NCBI RefSeq assembly: GCF_035989885.1
Contig: NZ_CP108518.1
Location: 1,736,001-1,800,000 of the forward strand
Direction: 5' to 3'
Length of the DNA: 64,000 nt
From: Streptomyces sp. NBC_01232
Lineage (GTDB): Bacteria; Actinomycetota; Actinomycetes; Streptomycetales; Streptomycetaceae
Below are positions 7,350 through 17,898 of the stretch, piece by piece (within the stretch, counting starts at the first letter, position 1; the number at the start of each line of letters is the position of its first letter). The position numbers and the translations under genes are program-made. The notes under the pieces were generated by a model, which had not been told where the DNA came from, searched no databases, and saw nothing but the letters and a program-made list of their open reading frames with translations.

Positions 7350-9791
7350 TTAAGGAAGGGTGGAATTGGTCGGATAGAAGGTGACGGACCCGTCATCAAA
7401 CTTTAGTTCAAAATAGGCGTTGCAGGAGTCGGCGGCCCTCTGCACGAACTGCGCCTCGCGCTGCGTCATCTCGGTAACCGAGCCGCGAATGTCCAAGATT
7501 CCGGCCTTTACGTCGACCTGCGTGTACGGCAGGCCCGTCTTTTCATCGATCTTTCCCTTTAGCTGCTTATCCGCGATCTTCTTGACCGCTGACTTGATGC
7601 CCGAGACGCCATCGACATCCTTGAGCTGGGCACCGTACTCGATGCGCCCGTCATTACGAACCAGTACGTCGAGGTCGAGCTTCTCGGCAGGCAGCTTCAC
7701 CTCAAACTCAATTCCCTTCAACCCCTTGGCCTGGAGCTCTGCAGCATGCTCCATCGCCTGATGCACAGCCGGGATCATGTCCTTCTGCTTGACCTGGTAA
7801 AGGAGGCCGTCCGGCTTCTTGAACCCAGGGACGTCCGCAAATCTACCGCTCGATATGTACTCCGCAACGGCCGCCCCGTATTCCGACTTCTTCAGGGCCG
7901 CGAGCAGACGGCCCTGGTCCACCGGCGGGACCTTCACGTCCTTGAGCGCCGCCGCGACGGCAGCCTCCCGCTCCGCCGCCATGGGCCCGCTGGGCTGTTG
8001 ACCCGTCCGGTCGCGGTTCAGAGTGACCTCGGGTTGCCGGTCAGGGTGACCGGAGCCGCTTCCCGGACCGTCACCAGTGCCGCCTCCTCCGCCCGAGGAC
8101 GGCCCGTCGGTGACGCCCCCGCCTTCCGGAGTGTCCGGGCTGCCGCCATGGCCTCCCCCACCACCGTGGCCCCCCGCCGGGTCGTGGCCGGCGCGCCCCT
8201 CGGCGCCGTGAGCGCTGCCGCCACCCGAGGTGTGCGAGTTGCCCGTCTCGCGGGAGGGCGCGTGCGAGTCCCCGCCTCCGCCGGTCGGGTGGTCCGCGGC
8301 GTGGCCGGCCGCGGGCGGCGTGTTGTGTGTGCCGCCGCCCCCGCCCGTGGGGTGGCCCGTGGAGTTCTCCACTCGGCTCGGGCCGCCCGCGCCTTCGAGG
8401 ATCCGCTCCCTCACGGGGGCGGGCTCGTGGGTGTTGGGCAGGTCGTCCTTGTGCGGCTCCCTGTGAGGGGCCGTGTCGGGGACGACGTTGCCGTGCTCGT
8501 CGCGGATGGTGCCGTCGCGGCCGATGACGCGCTTGTTGCCCTGCGGGTCGGCGTACTCGTAGCCGGGCGGCGTCCTATCGCCGGCGCCTGCGGGGGGTGC
8601 GGTGGTGTCGGCCGGGTGCGGGGAGGTTCCGTCGGGCATGGTGCGGGCCATGTCGTCCACGCCCGCTCTGCTCGCCTTCAGACCCTCCATCAGGTCGCCG
8701 ACCTTGATCTTGGTGAGGTTCGCGGCCTTGCCGAGGTAGCTCATCGGGTCGACGAGCACGCCCGCCTTGCCCACCACGGTCGCGATCTCCGAGCCCACGC
8801 CCAGCTTTCCGGCCTTGCCGAGCTTGAGGAACGAACCCGCGCCGATGGTCACGATGTTGAACACCACCGTCCCGCCCGCCCGCGCCGGATCCTTGCCCCA
8901 CTCGTCCCACGCGACCAGCGACTTGCCGAAGTTGCGCAGGGCCGCCTTGTTCTTCTCGCGCTCGGTGTGGTCGGCCGGGCCGAGCGTCTTGTCCATCACC
9001 CAGTCCCACGGCGTGAGGAGGTAGCCGCTGACACCCTCGAAGACGTCGCCGATGCCCGACCAGGTCTTCTTGAGGGTGTCCATGTCGAACACGTTGACCA
9101 TGTTGCCGAGGCCCTTGAGGGTGCCCCAGACGCCGTCGACGAAGAAGCCCTTCAGGCCGCTGCCGACCTTGTCCTTCGTCCACTCCCACGCGGCCCGCAG
9201 GCCCGTGTACTCGCGCTCGTCGGCCGTCCCCCAAGGTGTCTCCTTGGCGTCCTTGACGTCGCTCTCCTTGAAGCCGTACATGCCGGCCTTGTGGGAGCCG
9301 TCGTCGACGACGAAGTGCGTGCCGCCCACCAGCGTGGTGATCTTGTTGGCCGCGTCGCGCTCGACGCCCTGGAACGCCACCCACGTCACGCCGACCTCAC
9401 GGACGAGGCGCGCGTTCTCGTCGATCTTGCCCTGGTCCTGCTGCCAGTCCTCGTCGTCCTTGTTGTCCGCGACGAACTTCTCCGCGTCGATGCGGAGTTG
9501 CTTCATCTTGGCCACGAGCGGGCGGGCGGTCGACGCGAAACCCGTCAGCGCCCCGCTGACGGACTCCAGCTTCGTCGCGAACGCGTCCGCCTTGTCCCGC
9601 ACGGGAATCGTCGAGTTGAGCAACTCCCCCTGTTCGGGGGCGTCATAGACCGGATCCAGCGCCTGGAAGGCGTTGTGCACGTCCCTGCCGGTGCCCCGGA
9701 TGCTGGAGGCGGTCGTCTTGAGCGCGGCCGCGTGTGTCTCCAGGGTGTCCAGGTTGCCGGTGAAGGTCGGTATCTTCCCGACGTCGATCAC
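7350..9791 (-). CDS. Polymorphic toxin with WXG-like N-terminus and nuclease-like tip
   Basis: An 813-residue modular protein starting at GTG 9791, overlapping the preceding gene's stop by 4 bp (GTGA). The N-terminal ~110 residues are helical like WXG100/LXG export modules (TGNLDTLETHAAALKTTASS). Residues ~190-370 include hydrophobic glycine-rich helices (VFNIVTIGAGSFLKLGKAGK). Residues ~390-595 form a Pro/Gly/His/Ser-rich hinge with runs such as HPTGGGGG and GGHGGGGGHGG. The C-terminal ~210 residues form the tip, where DLDVLVRNDG (about 706) followed by EYGAQLK (to about 724) resembles the D...(E/Q)xK core of PD-(D/E)XK nucleases. There is no Sec signal, so type VII-like export is inferred. 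The tip DNA is less GC-rich than the N-terminal part. Overall architecture is well supported; the nuclease fold is tentative. Confidence 0.7.
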   Translation of the reverse strand: MIDVGKIPTFTGNLDTLETHAAALKTTASSIRGTGRDVHNAFQALDPVYDAPEQGELLNSTIPVRDKADAFATKLESVSGALTGFASTARPLVAKMKQLRIDAEKFVADNKDDEDWQQDQGKIDENARLVREVGVTWVAFQGVERDAANKITTLVGGTHFVVDDGSHKAGMYGFKESDVKDAKETPWGTADEREYTGLRAAWEWTKDKVGSGLKGFFVDGVWGTLKGLGNMVNVFDMDTLKKTWSGIGDVFEGVSGYLLTPWDWVMDKTLGPADHTEREKNKAALRNFGKSLVAWDEWGKDPARAGGTVVFNIVTIGAGSFLKLGKAGKLGVGSEIATVVGKAGVLVDPMSYLGKAANLTKIKVGDLMEGLKASRAGVDDMARTMPDGTSPHPADTTAPPAGAGDRTPPGYEYADPQGNKRVIGRDGTIRDEHGNVVPDTAPHREPHKDDLPNTHEPAPVRERILEGAGGPSRVENSTGHPTGGGGGTHNTPPAAGHAADHPTGGGGDSHAPSRETGNSHTSGGGSAHGAEGRAGHDPAGGHGGGGGHGGSPDTPEGGGVTDGPSSGGGGGTGDGPGSGSGHPDRQPEVTLNRDRTGQQPSGPMAAEREAAVAAALKDVKVPPVDQGRLLAALKKSEYGAAVAEYISSGRFADVPGFKKPDGLLYQVKQKDMIPAVHQAMEHAAELQAKGLKGIEFEVKLPAEKLDLDVLVRNDGRIEYGAQLKDVDGVSGIKSAVKKIADKQLKGKIDEKTGLPYTQVDVKAGILDIRGSVTEMTQREAQFVQRAADSCNAYFELKFDDGSVTFYPTNSTLP

Positions 9792-10171
9792 TTCTTGGGA
9801 CCCTTCAGCTCTTCCGCGGTCGGAGCCTTGGAGTACTCCTCCTGCTTGTTCTTCGCCATCTGCAGGTCGCCCTTGACGTACTCCTCGGTGGCCAGGCGTG
9901 CACCGGTGATGGACTTGCCCGTCCGGACGGGGAGGAACTTCAGGTCGCTTTCCGTTCGCTGCTGAAACTCAAGCAACGCCTGGGCCACAGGGCCGAACGC
10001 GCCCTCCTTGGGCAGCTCGGTCCCGCCCAGCACCATCGTGCCCGCCCACGTCGCGGCGCCGACCACACCGTCGCTGTACGACGTGAACTCTTCCTCGAAC
10101 TTGCTGCCCGCTTCGGCGGTCTTGTTCAGGACCCCTTGGACGCCGGCCGGCTTGATGTCCCACGTAGACAC
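9788..10171 (-). CDS. DUF6507-like small WXG-type partner protein
   Basis: A 127-residue helical protein starting STWDIKPAGVQGVLNKTAEA at GTG 10171, with the motif RTGKSITGARLATEEYVKGD near residue 85. This start and the RTGKxITGA block match my memory of the DUF6507 family, small proteins encoded just before large WXG-type toxins in Streptomyces. It has no signal peptide or membrane helix and no exact WXG tripeptide. A GGGGGA Shine-Dalgarno precedes the start. It is the first gene of the leftward toxin operon and overlaps the toxin start by 4 bp. The likely role is an export partner or chaperone of the toxin, by analogy with ESX partners. Confidence 0.65.
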   Translation of the reverse strand: MSTWDIKPAGVQGVLNKTAEAGSKFEEEFTSYSDGVVGAATWAGTMVLGGTELPKEGAFGPVAQALLEFQQRTESDLKFLPVRTGKSITGARLATEEYVKGDLQMAKNKQEEYSKAPTAEELKGPKK

Positions 10172-10545
10172 GTTGTCCCCCGTTCCTCACAACGCTTCTC
10201 TCGAGTGCCCCGCCGCCGGCCGACGGCGCCGCCGCCCACCCGCACAGGTGATCCATTTCTATCAACTCGGCATTACTGTCTGCAAAGTGAATGAGGGTCA
10301 TTCCGGCCCAGCGGCCGCCCCTGTCGCGAAGTTGTGACAAAGCGCGGAACAGCCCCTCGCCGTTTCACGACCCCACCCCGCCGACGGCGATCACGTCGGC
10401 CGGGTCGTCCACCGCGCAGGCTCTGTCGCGGTCGTCGGCGGCGGTTGGGGGTGCGGGACCGTGTGGCCCGCGGCGGGCCGGGAAGGGTTCACGGCGTCGG
10501 TCCGCCGCCGCCCACTGGCAGGGCCGCGGCAGACCGCAGATACGG
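10172..10545 (-). promoter_or_regulatory. Upstream region of the toxin operon, candidate promoter
   Basis: There is no gene in this stretch. Reading left, TTGCAG at 10285-10280 and ATAGAA at 10262-10257 are 17 bp apart and could be the -35 and -10 elements of a vegetative promoter for the toxin operon, about 85 bp before the first GTG. The segment 10190-10360 is less GC-rich than its neighbours. The rest (10370-10545) is GC-rich without clear signal. Promoter assignment is tentative. Confidence 0.3.
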
Positions 10546-10582
10546 GACACCCCCCGCGACAGACATCGTCGCGGGGGGTGTC
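10546..10582 (-). terminator. Hairpin terminator after rsmB
   Basis: A perfect 15-bp stem, GACACCCCCCGCGAC at 10546-10560 pairing with 10568-10582 around a 7-nt loop. It lies 29 bp beyond the rsmB stop. There is no strong U-tract, as is common in actinobacteria. It also insulates the island from the core operon. Confidence 0.8.
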
Positions 10583-10610
10583 GGGCCGTGCGGGGCCGAG
10601 CCGTGCGCTG

Positions 10611-12086
10611 CTACGCCGTGCGGCGCAGCAGGGCCAGGTACATCGCGTCCGTGCCGTGCAGGTGCGGCCACAGCTGGACGTCCGGGCCGTCGCCCAGGGC
10701 CGGGACGCCCGACATGAAGGGCCTGGCGTCGATCAGTTCGGCGGACACCGGTTCCTGGCCGGCGCCTCGGCCCTTGAGGACGTCGTCCACGACGACCCGG
10801 GTCTCCGCCAGGTGCGGCGAGCACGTCGCGTAGCCCACGATGCCTCCCACCCGCACCGCCGACAGCGCCTCGCGCAGCAGCCCGCGCTGGAGCGGTCCGA
10901 AGCCCTCCAGGTCCTCCGGGCGTCGGCGCCAGCGCGACTCCGGGCGCCGCCGCAGCGCGCCCAGGCCCGAGCAGGGCACGTCCATCAGGACGCGGTCGAA
11001 GGAGCCCGGCAGCCAGGCCGGCCGGGTGCCGTCGGCCGCGATGACCTGGTACGGGCCCGGGTTGCCCGCCAGGGAGCGCTCCACGAGCCGTGCCCGGTGC
11101 GGCTGCTTCTCCGAGGCGAGCAGGAACGCCCCGCGCTGCGCCGCGAGCGCCGCGAGCAGCGCCGCCTTGCCGCCCGGGCCCGCGCAGCCGTCGAGCCACC
11201 GCTCGTCGCGGCCCTCGACCGGCGCGGCCGCCAGGGCCATGGCCACCAGCTGGCTGCCTTCGTCCTGCACGCCCGCGCGGCCCTCGCGGACCGCCTCCAG
11301 CGCGCCCGGTTCGCCGCCCTCGGCCATCCGGACGGCGTACGGGGACCAGCGGCCCGGCAGTGCCGAGTCCTCGCCCACGGCCTCCAGCAGCTCTTCCGGC
11401 GTGGACCGCCCGGGGCGGGCGACCAGCGTCACCTCGGGCCGCTCGTTGTCGGCCTCCAGCAGGTCCTCGATGCCCGCGCGTCCGCCGCCCAGCGCGTCCC
11501 ACAGGGCGCTGACGACCCACCTGGGGTGCGAGTGGTAGACCGCGAGGTGTTCCTCGGCGTCGTCCTCGTAGGGCGGGGCGACCCGCTCCAGCCAGCCCTC
11601 GAGGTCGTGCGCGGCGATCTTCCGCAGGACCGCGTTCACGAACTTGGCGCGTCCGTCCCCGAGCACGACCCGGGCCAGTTCCACGCTCGCCGACACGGCC
11701 GCGTGGGTGGGGATGCGGGTGCCCAGCAGCTGGTGCGCGCCGAGCGAGAGCACGTCCAGCACCGGCGGGTCCACCTCCCGCAGCGGCCGGTCGATGCACG
11801 CCTTGATGACGGCGTCGTACGTGCCCTGGCGGCGCAGCGTCCCGTAGACCAGCTCGGTGGCCAGGGCTGCGTCGCGCGCTTCGAACTTCTCGTCCTGGCG
11901 GGCCTTCTTGAGGAGCGGCGGCAGGACGAGGTTGGCGTAGGCGTCGCGCTCGTCCACCGCCCGCAGCACCTCGAAGGCCAGCATCCGGACGGGGTCCTTC
12001 TGGGGCCGGCGGTGCGGCTTGGCCTGCTTGCCACCCGCGCCTGCGGGTGCAGGCTTGCGACGGGGCTGACGGGGCTGTTCGCTCAC
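10611..12086 (-). CDS. rsmB: 16S rRNA (cytosine-5)-methyltransferase RsmB
   Basis: A SAM-dependent m5C967 methyltransferase of 16S rRNA (Sun/Fmu family) of 491 residues. A basic, Lys/Arg/Pro-rich N-terminal tail (1-30) is followed by a NusB-like RNA-binding domain (about 31-170; LATELVYGTLRRQ, FVNAVLRKI). The methyltransferase domain carries the SAM-binding DGCAGPGGKAALLA block and both catalytic cysteine motifs, DVPCSGLGALRRRPE and ATCSPHLAET. It starts with GTG at 12086. It follows fmt by 138 bp in the same direction; the rsmB-fmt pairing is widespread in bacteria. All catalytic residues are present. Confidence 0.95.
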   Translation of the reverse strand: MSEQPRQPRRKPAPAGAGGKQAKPHRRPQKDPVRMLAFEVLRAVDERDAYANLVLPPLLKKARQDEKFEARDAALATELVYGTLRRQGTYDAVIKACIDRPLREVDPPVLDVLSLGAHQLLGTRIPTHAAVSASVELARVVLGDGRAKFVNAVLRKIAAHDLEGWLERVAPPYEDDAEEHLAVYHSHPRWVVSALWDALGGGRAGIEDLLEADNERPEVTLVARPGRSTPEELLEAVGEDSALPGRWSPYAVRMAEGGEPGALEAVREGRAGVQDEGSQLVAMALAAAPVEGRDERWLDGCAGPGGKAALLAALAAQRGAFLLASEKQPHRARLVERSLAGNPGPYQVIAADGTRPAWLPGSFDRVLMDVPCSGLGALRRRPESRWRRRPEDLEGFGPLQRGLLREALSAVRVGGIVGYATCSPHLAETRVVVDDVLKGRGAGQEPVSAELIDARPFMSGVPALGDGPDVQLWPHLHGTDAMYLALLRRTA

Positions 12087-12224
12087 GTGAAAGGTGCTCC
12101 GGGTTTACGAGTGCTGCGAGATTGCTGCGTGGCGTGGTTGCTGCGTGATTGCTGCGCGACGGGTGATGCGGGTGATGCAGGTGGTACGTGCGGAAGGGCG
12201 TCCGTGCCCGGACGTCCCCTCCGA

Positions 12225-13169
12225 TCAGCCTACGTCGGCTCCGCCGAGCCGCTCGCCGGGAGCGATCCGCACCCCGCGCGCCCAGTCGGCGGCCCGCATC
12301 GGCTTCTTGCCCTGCGGCTGCACCCAGAGCAGCTCCACGGCGTGCGAGCCGGTGCCGACGTGGACGTTGTTCTTGGCGGGGGCCAGTGCGCCCGGCTCCA
12401 GGTCCGTGCGGTCGGGCACCAGGCCCAGCGAGATCAGCTTGAGCCGCTCCCCGCGGAAGACGGTCCACGCGCCCGGCGCCGGGGTGCAGCCGCGCACCAC
12501 GCGGTCGGCGCGCATCGCGGGGGCGGTCCAGTCGATCCGGGCGTCCTCCACGGTGATCTTGGGTGCGTGGGAGACACCGTCGTGGGGCTGCTCGACGGCG
12601 CGCAGGGTGCCGTCCTCGATGCCGTCCATGGTGGCGGCGAGCAGCCCGGAGCCGGCGAAGGCGAGCCGGGTGAGCAGGTCGCCGCTGGTGTCGGTGGGCC
12701 GGATCTCCTCGGTGAGGATGCCGTAGACCGGGCCGGTGTCCAGGCCTTCTTCGATCCGGAAGGTGGAGGCGCCGGTGACCTGGTCCCCCGCGATGATCGA
12801 CTGCTGGACGGGCGCGGCTCCGCGCCAGGCGGGCAGCAGCGAGAAGTGCAGGTTGACCCAGCCGTGGCGGGGGATGTCGAGGGCGCTCTTGGGGATCAGG
12901 GCACCGTAGGCGACGACCGGGCAGCAGTCCGGGGCGATCTCGCGCAGCCGGGCCTGGAAGTCCGGGTCGCGGGGCCGGGCGGGCTTGAGCACCTCGATGC
13001 CCGCTTCCTCGGCGCGCTCGGCGACCGGGCTGGCCACGAGCCGGCGGCCGCGGCCGGCCGGGGCGTCGGGCCGGGTGATGACGGCGGCGACCTCGTGCCG
13101 CCCGGAGGCGATCAGGGCGTCCAGGGCGGGTACGGCAACCTCGGGGGTGCCTGCGAAGACGAGCTTCAC
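12225..13169 (-). CDS. fmt: Methionyl-tRNA formyltransferase
   Basis: Formylates initiator Met-tRNA using 10-formyl-THF. The 314 residues equal the usual length. The start [20 protein letters not shown] at ATG 13169 is typical. The catalytic core reads [20 protein letters not shown], containing the HxSLLP and RGAAP motifs, followed by [18 protein letters not shown], where the family usually has TGVT and M in place of A and F. The C-terminal domain (from about 205) binds tRNA. It is transcribed left, before rsmB. Confidence 0.95.
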   Translation of the reverse strand: MKLVFAGTPEVAVPALDALIASGRHEVAAVITRPDAPAGRGRRLVASPVAERAEEAGIEVLKPARPRDPDFQARLREIAPDCCPVVAYGALIPKSALDIPRHGWVNLHFSLLPAWRGAAPVQQSIIAGDQVTGASTFRIEEGLDTGPVYGILTEEIRPTDTSGDLLTRLAFAGSGLLAATMDGIEDGTLRAVEQPHDGVSHAPKITVEDARIDWTAPAMRADRVVRGCTPAPGAWTVFRGERLKLISLGLVPDRTDLEPGALAPAKNNVHVGTGSHAVELLWVQPQGKKPMRAADWARGVRIAPGERLGGADVG

Positions 13170-13419
13170 TGGGGGACTACCTCGCTATCTCGGCTGTCAG
13201 CAGCGCACCAGTCTATGGGGCGTCCGTCGGGCCGCCCACCTGTGGTGTTGAGGGGGCGTACACACATGCGCGCGCCTCTCGCATATGCCGACACGCCCCC
13301 ACAGCGTGACCTGGGCGACGGGTGGCGCGTTGGTCAAGAGAGATTGACCAAAACGGGCCGCGTGTGAACGGTGTCTGCGGCCCGATCCGCCCTTCAGCAC
13401 CGGTTCGAGAGGCTTCTTC

Positions 13420-13968
13420 ATGGCCGACCACGCCACCCACGACGCTCAAGCCCGGGCCAGCCTGCACCTCCTGGTACGGGACATCGAGCGGGTTCGCCGG
13501 CAGGTGGATGCTCTGCGTACGCTCACCGCCCAGCTCGGCAACGTGTACCGCCCGCGCCGATCGGGTCCCTCCACTGGCTTCGTCGTCTACGGCCGGGCAC
13601 CCGCGCCGACCGTCCGTCTCGCGCAGGAGCTGCGGGACAGCGTCGAGACGCTGGTCACCGCCGCGGTGGACTTCGACCGCTCGCTCGGTTTCTCGTGGGA
13701 CGCGGTCGGCTCGGCGCTGGGTGTCACCAAGCAGGCCGTGCACCGCCGGTACGGGGCCCGGCGGGCGCAGTCCGCGGAATCCGCGGAGCCGCTGGCCGAG
13801 GGGACGACGACCCGGGCGCTGGGGCCGCTGCCGACCGTCCCGGCGGCCCGTTCGATGCCGCCGCAGCCGGTGCGCGAGGAGGCCCAGGCCGCTGCCGGGG
13901 GCGCTCCCGGGCGGGCTCTGGGCGAGGTTCCCCGCTCCCCCGCCTTCCCCGGTCCGCGCAACGGCTGA
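13420..13968 (+). CDS. HTH protein of unknown function
   Basis: A 182-residue protein with no assigned family. Residues ~1-35 are helical with an [17 protein letters not shown] heptad-like stretch (possible coiled coil). Residues ~80-110 contain [20 protein letters not shown], a textbook helix-turn-helix, suggesting DNA binding. The C-terminal 70 residues are Pro/Ala-rich and probably disordered. It is transcribed rightwards, divergently from fmt, and ends 149 bp before the convergent priA stop with a strong hairpin between. Likely a transcriptional or nucleoid-associated regulator; the target is unknown. Confidence 0.75.
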   Translation: MADHATHDAQARASLHLLVRDIERVRRQVDALRTLTAQLGNVYRPRRSGPSTGFVVYGRAPAPTVRLAQELRDSVETLVTAAVDFDRSLGFSWDAVGSALGVTKQAVHRRYGARRAQSAESAEPLAEGTTTRALGPLPTVPAARSMPPQPVREEAQAAAGGAPGRALGEVPRSPAFPGPRNG

Positions 13969-14036
13969 GGGGTGCACTGCCGCCGGGACGCCGACACCCG
14001 ACGGCCGGCCGGCCCGGTCCGCCGCATCCGATTCCG

Positions 14037-14078
14037 CCCCCGGTGGGACGACCGTACGGGTCGCCCCACCGGGGGTTT
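14037..14078 (+). terminator. Terminator of the HTH gene
   Basis: An 11-bp outer stem, CCCCCGGTGGG (14037-14047) with CCCACCGGGGG (14065-14075), and an inner CGACC/GGTCG stem, followed by TTT. Oriented for rightward transcription; it also faces the end of convergent priA. Confidence 0.75.
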
Positions 14079-14117
14079 CGGCGTTCGGGCGGTGGCCCTG
14101 TCCGCAGCGCGTGGGCG

Positions 14118-16238
14118 TCAGCCGATGTCCGAGGGGTCGATCCGCACCCGGACCGCCTCCGCCGCGGGCACCCCGCGGGCCATCCGGGCCGCCTGAGCCG
14201 ACTTCAGGGCGGCCGCCAGGGCTGCGCCGCTGCCCGGCGGGACGCGGACCAGCGCCCGCTCTCCGGGAGACGCCTCCCCGCGCCGCCCCGGGAGCGGCAC
14301 CGGGCCGAGGATCTCCGCGTCCGGCGGCAGTCCGGCTCCGGCCAGGAAGCCCTCCACCGCCTCGCCCCGCCCGGCCACCGCCGCCATCCGGGACACCGGC
14401 GGGAAGCCCAGCTGAGCCCGCTCCGCGAGCTCCCGTACGGCATGGCCCACGGGGTCCCACCGCACGAGCGCCTGGACGGGCCGCAGCGTCGGCTCGGCGA
14501 CCACCACGACCTGCCCGTCGCCCCGGACCAGGGAGGCGGCGGCGATCCACCGCCGCAGTGCTTCCTCTCCCGCCCTCAGGTCGGGCCGGCTCAGCATGGC
14601 CCAGCCGTCGAGCAGCAGCGCCGCCGCGTACCCGGCGCCGGACGCCACCGGCTCGGCGCCGGGGGTGCACACCACGAGCGCGGGGCGGTCCGGCACCTCG
14701 TCCAGGACGTGGTCGCGCCCGGAGGTGCGGACGGGCACGGCCGGGAAGGCCCGCCCCAGTTCCTCGGCGGTGCGCCGCGCGCCGACCACCTGGGCCCGCA
14801 GCCGGAACGACCCGCACTCCTCGCAGTGCCAGGAGGGTTCGTCCCGCCCGCACCACCCGCACCGCAGGTCCCGCTCGTCGGGGGCCTCCAGCGGTCCGGC
14901 GCAGACCGTGCAGCGGGCGGGCGTACGGCACCGCTCGCACGCCAGCCGGGGCACATAGCCGCGCCTCGGTACCTGCACCAGTACGGGCCCGGTCTTCAGC
15001 CCCTCCCGTACGGTCTCCCACGCCAGGCTCGGCAGGCGTGCGGCCCGGGCCGCCTCGTCGCGGGCGAGCAGCTCGTCGCCGACGGTCCGGATCCGGGGCG
15101 CGCAGGCCCGTACGGTCTCGCGGTCGGCGACCAGGGGCCGCGCCCAGCCGGACTCGACCAGCTGGGCGGCCTCCACGGTGCAGCTCGTACTGCCCGCGAG
15201 GAAGCCGCAGCCGTCGCTGACGGCGCGCAGTTCCAGGACCTCCCGCACGTGCGGGAAGGGGGCCCGGTCGTCGCTGTGGCTGGAGTCGCCGTCGTCCCAG
15301 ACGGCGACCAGGCCGAGGTCCCGTACGGGTGCGAACATCGCGGCGCGGGTGCCGATGACGGCCCGCACGGAGCCCCGGTGGACGGCGAGCCACTGGCGGT
15401 AGCGCTTCTCGGGTCCCGACTCGGCGGTGAGCAGCGCGTGCCGTCCCTCTCCGAGCAGGGCGGTGAGGGCCGCGTCGACGCGGGCGGCGGTCCGCCCGTC
15501 GGGGAGCACGGCGAGGGCGCCGCGGCCGGAGGCCAGGGTGGCGGCCATGGCCCGGGCGAGTTCGTCGGCCCAGCCGGGGCCGGGCAGTGCGGTCCAGACG
15601 GCGCGCGGGGTGGCCCCGGTGGCAAGGGCGCGCAGGAAGCCGGGGCCGGCGCCGTACCGCTCCCAGCCGCCGGGCTCGGGGGCGGGGGGCCGCGGCAGCG
15701 GCTCCGGCGAGGGCTTGGCCTCGGCCCTGGCGTTGCGCGGGGGCAGGGCGAGCTGCAGCACGTCGGCGAGGCTGCCGGCGTACCGTTCGGCGACGGCGCG
15801 CGCGAGGGCGAGCATGCGGGGGCCGAGGACCACCTCGGGCGAGACGACCTGGGCGAGGGCGGCGAGCGCCCCGTTGTAGTCGGACTCCGCGCGACGCTCG
15901 ATGATGAATCCGTCGATGAGGCTGCCGCCCTCGCGGCGGCCGCCGCGGACCTGGTGGGAGCCGGCACCGAACCGGACGCGGACGCGGACCCCGGGCTGGG
16001 CGGCCTCGGCGAGCTCTGCGGGCACGGCGTAGTCGAAGGTCCGGTCGAGGTGGAGCACGCCCTTGTTCACGAGGACCCGGGCAACGGGCAGCTCCTCGGC
16101 CAGGGCGGCCCCCCGCCAGGTGCGCGGCTTCGCCTTGGGCGCCTTGGCCTTCGCCTCGGCGACCATTTCCCGGATCAGTGCGAGCTGCTCCGGCGGGCCC
16201 GCCGCCCCGGTTTCGCTCTCGCCGTTGTCGCTGCTCAC
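14118..16238 (-). CDS. priA: Primosomal protein N' (PriA-like), helicase-degenerate
   Basis: Homologue of the replication-restart protein PriA, 706 residues. The N-terminal DNA-binding domain is clear (LHLDRTFDYAVPAEL, GVRVRVRFGAG; about 65-110). The zinc-binding cysteines are intact: CERCRTPARCTVC, CGWCGRDEPSWHCEEC (about 435-490). The helicase motifs are degenerate. No GxTGSGKT Walker A exists; the equivalent region reads ALPGPGWADELARA, and the DEEH box is replaced by WDDGDSSHS. This pattern is known for actinobacterial PriA-like proteins, which may lack ATPase activity. It is transcribed after metK but separated from it by a strong terminator. Confidence 0.9.
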   Translation of the reverse strand: MSSDNGESETGAAGPPEQLALIREMVAEAKAKAPKAKPRTWRGAALAEELPVARVLVNKGVLHLDRTFDYAVPAELAEAAQPGVRVRVRFGAGSHQVRGGRREGGSLIDGFIIERRAESDYNGALAALAQVVSPEVVLGPRMLALARAVAERYAGSLADVLQLALPPRNARAEAKPSPEPLPRPPAPEPGGWERYGAGPGFLRALATGATPRAVWTALPGPGWADELARAMAATLASGRGALAVLPDGRTAARVDAALTALLGEGRHALLTAESGPEKRYRQWLAVHRGSVRAVIGTRAAMFAPVRDLGLVAVWDDGDSSHSDDRAPFPHVREVLELRAVSDGCGFLAGSTSCTVEAAQLVESGWARPLVADRETVRACAPRIRTVGDELLARDEAARAARLPSLAWETVREGLKTGPVLVQVPRRGYVPRLACERCRTPARCTVCAGPLEAPDERDLRCGWCGRDEPSWHCEECGSFRLRAQVVGARRTAEELGRAFPAVPVRTSGRDHVLDEVPDRPALVVCTPGAEPVASGAGYAAALLLDGWAMLSRPDLRAGEEALRRWIAAASLVRGDGQVVVVAEPTLRPVQALVRWDPVGHAVRELAERAQLGFPPVSRMAAVAGRGEAVEGFLAGAGLPPDAEILGPVPLPGRRGEASPGERALVRVPPGSGAALAAALKSAQAARMARGVPAAEAVRVRIDPSDIG

Positions 16239-16416
16239 AGCAGCATTCTTGCAAACGGCACCGACAGTGGACGCTCTCCCGAGATCAAGGCGGGCGGCGG
16301 CGGGTGGAACAGTCCTTCAACACCGGGCTCGCGCCCGGCTCCAGATGAAGCCGTCATCCGGCGCACCGGGAGAGCAGGAACAACATAGACGTCCGGGCGG
16401 CTGTCGATCAACGCAA

Positions 16417-16450
16417 TACGGCCCCGGACCAACAGGGGTCCGGGGCCGTA
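16417..16450 (-). terminator. Terminator downstream of metK
   Basis: A perfect 14-bp stem, TACGGCCCCGGACC (16417-16430) with 16437-16450 around a 6-nt loop, 26 bp past the metK stop. It suggests that priA has its own promoter. Confidence 0.85.
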
Positions 16451-16476
16451 CGGGTCCGCCGTGGGGCGGAGCGTGC

Positions 16477-17685
<1,209 letters not shown>

Positions 17686-17898
17686 AACGCTCCCTGGGGG
17701 TTGCAGCGGCTGCTGGCTGAATCATTTGGCGGAACCACATCGGGGGCTGCGCCCGATCACGTTCCGGATGCAGTTTATCGGTCGCCACCGTTTCCGGGAC
17801 CACCCGTCTCGCCTTATGGGAGCCGTGTGACCTGCGGCACTCCATTCTTACGCACGGATTCGACGAGGAGAAGGGGAATCCGTCCAGGCGCGTCGCGG

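Noticed and set aside
7746..9965. Rightward open frame of about 740 codons opposite the toxin gene
   Set aside because: Translation is Arg/Ala/Leu-rich with no motif; the toxin frame shows clear modules and a 4-bp overlap with its upstream gene.
13213..16254. Long leftward open frame of about 1000 codons overlapping priA in another frame
   Set aside because: Composition is low-complexity Arg/Pro/Gly, and priA is fully supported in the other frame.
17686..17898. SAM riboswitch upstream of metK
   Set aside because: I looked for the conserved SAM-II/SAM-IV core and found no convincing pairing or signature; left unannotated.
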